DNA of 15,069 nt from Thermacetogenium sp. UBA4966 (GTDB lineage Bacteria > Bacillota > DSM-12270 > Thermacetogeniales > Thermacetogeniaceae), in the NCBI GenBank assembly GCA_002397275.1, contig DHAA01000140.1, forward strand, positions 1-15,069. Direction: 5' to 3'. A program made the translations under genes and the position numbers. Under the pieces are notes generated by a model. That model searched no databases, had not been told where the DNA came from, and was given only the letters and a program-made list of their open reading frames with translations. Below are positions 13,246 to 15,069 of this stretch, one piece after another (positions within the stretch are counted from its first letter, which is position 1; every line of letters begins with the position of its first letter).

Positions 13246-14268
13246 ATGGCAATAATTAGTATGGAGAAATTTCGGGAGGGACAGCAAGGGAAGAAAAGAG
13301 AGAGGGGGAAGGGTGGCAGTAATTGGGAAGAGAATATTCAAAAATTCTTGAATCATTGTGTGGCGAAAAATCTTCGGGAAAGTACGATTGATTACTACGA
13401 AAAAAATTTGAAAAACTATTTGTTACGGGATTTTCTGCCATCAGCCAATATAAAAAATGTGGAGGATTTCGATATCAGTGACGTTGATCAGTTTGTTGTG
13501 TTTTGGAAGAATAAGGGATTAAAAACAACGACGATAAATATTCGGCTGCGGGCGCTAAGGGCTTTTTTTTATTTTCTTAAAGAATATAAGTTCAGTAAAA
13601 ATGAAGTAAAAATAAAGATGATTAAGGAAGATGTAAAAAAAATCCAAACGTTTACGGAGAAGGAAGTAAAGAAGATTATTGAAAAGGCAAAGGGGGAGGT
13701 GACGTTCGCCTGTTTTCGAGATTGGGCGATGGCGAATTTCCTCATAGGTACGGGCGTAAGGATGAATACCCTGCGGAATATCATGGTTGAAGACGTGAAT
13801 TTTTCTGAGAGCACCATAACTTTCAGGCATACGAAGAATAGAGAGGATCAGATCTTCCCTATGTCATTATCGCTGATGCAGGTGCTGAGGGAATATATGG
13901 ATGTTCGAGAGGGGGAAGGCGATGATATTCTCTTCTGCAATGTCTATGGTGGACAGATGGGAAAAAAAACCATTAATAGCAGGCTGAAAAAATATTGCAG
14001 GGAGAAACTCGGGGGCGAGAATGGAATGCGGTATTCTACGCATGACTTTCGCCATACTTTTGCGGTGATGTATATCAGAAATAGTGGGGGGGATATACTG
14101 ACGCTTCAGAAACTGCTCGGGCATAAGTCACTGGAAATAACAAGAAAATATGCGAATATGCTTTTTGGGGATGTGCAGCGGCAATTTGGAAGATTTTCCC
14201 CTCTTGACAACCTGGCGGCGGCTAAGAAAAGCGGAAGGAAAGCCATAAAAATGAGTAAGGAAAGGTAG
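13246..14268 (+). CDS. Tyrosine recombinase/integrase (XerC/D-like)
   Basis: A 340-aa phage-type integrase. An N-terminal core-binding SAM-like domain (about 25-125) is followed by the catalytic domain. All catalytic residues are visible: Arg172 (GTGVRMNTLR), Lys197 (HTKNRED), His266 and Arg269 (HDFRHTF), His293 (LLGHKS) and the nucleophile Tyr302 (ITRKYANM). The start at 13246 has GGAGAGAGGAA upstream. The frame is open for 45 codons before it, but those codons are a low-complexity AT-rich leader. AT-rich with many AAA and ATA codons, unlike the host genes. It presumably recombines the element at the neighbouring tRNA-Arg site. A weak promoter (TTGTTT, TTATAC) may lie near 13155-13190. Confidence 0.92.
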   Translation: MAIISMEKFREGQQGKKRERGKGGSNWEENIQKFLNHCVAKNLRESTIDYYEKNLKNYLLRDFLPSANIKNVEDFDISDVDQFVVFWKNKGLKTTTINIRLRALRAFFYFLKEYKFSKNEVKIKMIKEDVKKIQTFTEKEVKKIIEKAKGEVTFACFRDWAMANFLIGTGVRMNTLRNIMVEDVNFSESTITFRHTKNREDQIFPMSLSLMQVLREYMDVREGEGDDILFCNVYGGQMGKKTINSRLKKYCREKLGGENGMRYSTHDFRHTFAVMYIRNSGGDILTLQKLLGHKSLEITRKYANMLFGDVQRQFGRFSPLDNLAAAKKSGRKAIKMSKER

Positions 14269-14282
14269 GGGAATAAGGATAT

Positions 14283-14309
14283 CCCCCCTCTTCTGAGGGG
14301 GGATTTTTT
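14283..14309 (+). terminator. Integrase terminator
   Basis: CCCCCCTC (14283-14290) pairs perfectly with GAGGGGGG (14295-14302) around TTCT, followed by A and six T. It lies between the integrase and the convergent winged-helix gene. Confidence 0.92.
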
Positions 14310-14888
14310 CTAATATTTTAAAACGTACTCGCAATGAGCAATATCATCAATTCTGAACGTATTTTTTTCGATAAACTTTTTTTGGCAGAGGCTATCCGTC
14401 ATCTTGGAAATTGTACACTGCGTTTTTCCCACTTTTTGGGCAAGGTATTTCTGAGAAGCCCAGCACTCCCTTCCTCTGTCGGTCATACGGGAAAGGTAGA
14501 GATAGAGCTTTGTTTCACCGTTGGATAACTCTTCCAGCATCAATTTTACCGTAGCTGTTTCGACAGAGGTAAAACCGGACACGGATGAAAAATAAGGGTT
14601 CAGGTAATAGGTGTATTTTTCCCCCTTCTGCTTCACGCAGCCTTTTTTTCGCTTGCAGAGGTAGCCGGATCTCAGGATGTTTCTGATGTTTCGGTCGAGT
14701 GTTCGTTCAGATATCCCTACTGCTTTTCGCATATCATCCCTGGAAAAATGTTTATATCCTTCTTTCTCAGCCAATTTCAAAGCAAGGAATATGCGAATAC
14801 TGCCAGGGGAGATATCTCTGTATTTTTCGTCGAAAAATTCGTTTGATATGATGATTTTGCTATCTTTTTTATATTTATTCAAAGGCAT
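14310..14888 (-). CDS. Tandem winged-helix protein of the element, possible replication initiator
   Basis: A 192-aa AT-rich gene convergent with the integrase. It shows two helix-turn-helix units: FSRDDMRKAVGISERTLDRNIRNILRSGYL (about 48-77) and ASQKYLAQKVGKTQCTISKMTDSLCQKKFI (about 143-172). The N-terminal stretch ISNEFFDEKYRDISPGSIRIFLAL resembles the opening of replication initiators and DnaD-like proteins, but I do not recognise a definite family. The ATG at 14888 has no good ribosome site. The same frame stays open for 60 further GC-rich codons to the right edge without any ATG, GTG or TTG, so a longer protein cannot be excluded. DNA binding is well supported; the precise role is inference. 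Confidence 0.7.
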   Translation of the reverse strand: MPLNKYKKDSKIIISNEFFDEKYRDISPGSIRIFLALKLAEKEGYKHFSRDDMRKAVGISERTLDRNIRNILRSGYLCKRKKGCVKQKGEKYTYYLNPYFSSVSGFTSVETATVKLMLEELSNGETKLYLYLSRMTDRGRECWASQKYLAQKVGKTQCTISKMTDSLCQKKFIEKNTFRIDDIAHCEYVLKY

Positions 14889-15069
14889 ATGCCCATATAT
14901 AAAATGAAGTTCCTTCGTGTAGGCGCCGTGCTTTCCTTTGAAGCCATATCCGTATATTCGGTCGACCTCGCTAGAGACGAAATCGGCGTCGAGAGAGGGA
15001 TGGCAATTTTTTCCCCGGCCCGTATGGAGTTCGCGGCGAGCATGACGGACTTCAGGCCGGAGCCGCAGC
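14879..15069 (-). pseudogene. Thiolase fragment, broken at about 15010
   Basis: Entering from the right edge, the minus strand reads CGSGLKSVMLAANSIRAGE (15067-15011), the segment around the nucleophilic Cys of acetyl-CoA acetyltransferases. Thiolases then continue with a VVAGGMES-like stretch. Here the frame instead goes on through unrelated residues to a TGA at 14881-14879. None of the three minus frames resumes thiolase. The gene is therefore probably truncated at this point by an insertion, recombination or assembly join. Only 19 residues support the identification. Confidence 0.5.

Noticed and set aside
14904..15069. Plus-strand open frame from ATG 14904 to the edge
   Set aside because: No ribosome site; it is antisense to the thiolase segment, which shows a recognisable motif.
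1..15069. CRISPR arrays, IS elements with terminal inverted repeats, rRNA genes
   Set aside because: I looked for regularly spaced repeats, transposase motifs and rRNA signatures and saw none.

Overview
The window looks like chromosome from an anaerobic low-GC Gram-positive bacterium (Firmicutes, probably class Clostridia). The evidence is strong AGGAGG ribosome sites, consensus sigma-A promoters, intrinsic terminators, a ferredoxin-dependent indolepyruvate oxidoreductase operon and tRNA genes with encoded CCA. I cannot name the species. Most of the window is moderately GC-rich. Two stretches are clearly AT-rich: about 2136-4980 and about 13010-14900.

Region 1 (1-2003, minus strand) is a nitrogen-assimilation operon: a consensus promoter, a leader of about 280 nt, the ammonium channel gene amtB, and the start of a P-II signal protein gene that runs off the left edge. 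The leader appears to hold two consecutive antitermination modules. Each has a pair of hairpins with A1/G4 hexaloops, the second overlapping an intrinsic terminator. This is the signature of RNA targets of ANTAR-domain antiterminators.

Region 2 (2136-4732, minus strand) is an AT-rich two-gene unit, an MBOAT O-acyltransferase and a DHHW/AlgX-like partner, probably for O-acetylation of an exported polymer. The MBOAT frame seems to begin at an ACG codon.

Region 3 (4981-5342, minus strand) is a tRNA operon, His-Gln-Lys, with a consensus promoter and a terminator.

Region 4 (5363-9296, minus strand) is a paaK-iorA-iorB operon: arylacetate-CoA ligase plus the two indolepyruvate:ferredoxin oxidoreductase subunits. 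These interconvert arylacetates, aryl-CoAs and arylpyruvates. The leader carries a row of GAG/UAG triplets spaced by 2 nt, then an antiterminator strand and a terminator. This arrangement resembles the tryptophan-responsive TRAP attenuators of Bacillus, and it is the observation I find most worth testing.

Region 5 (9701-12857) holds a plus-strand beta-CASP metallo-beta-lactamase RNA-processing enzyme, and convergent to it a DEAD-box RNA helicase.

Region 6 (12963-15069) is the left end of an integrated element. It has the 3' half of a tRNA-Arg gene without its 5' half, a 24-bp perfect palindrome, a complete tyrosine recombinase, a terminator, and a convergent gene for a tandem winged-helix protein. 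At the right edge the sequence turns GC-rich and contains a thiolase active-site segment that breaks off abruptly, which suggests a junction.
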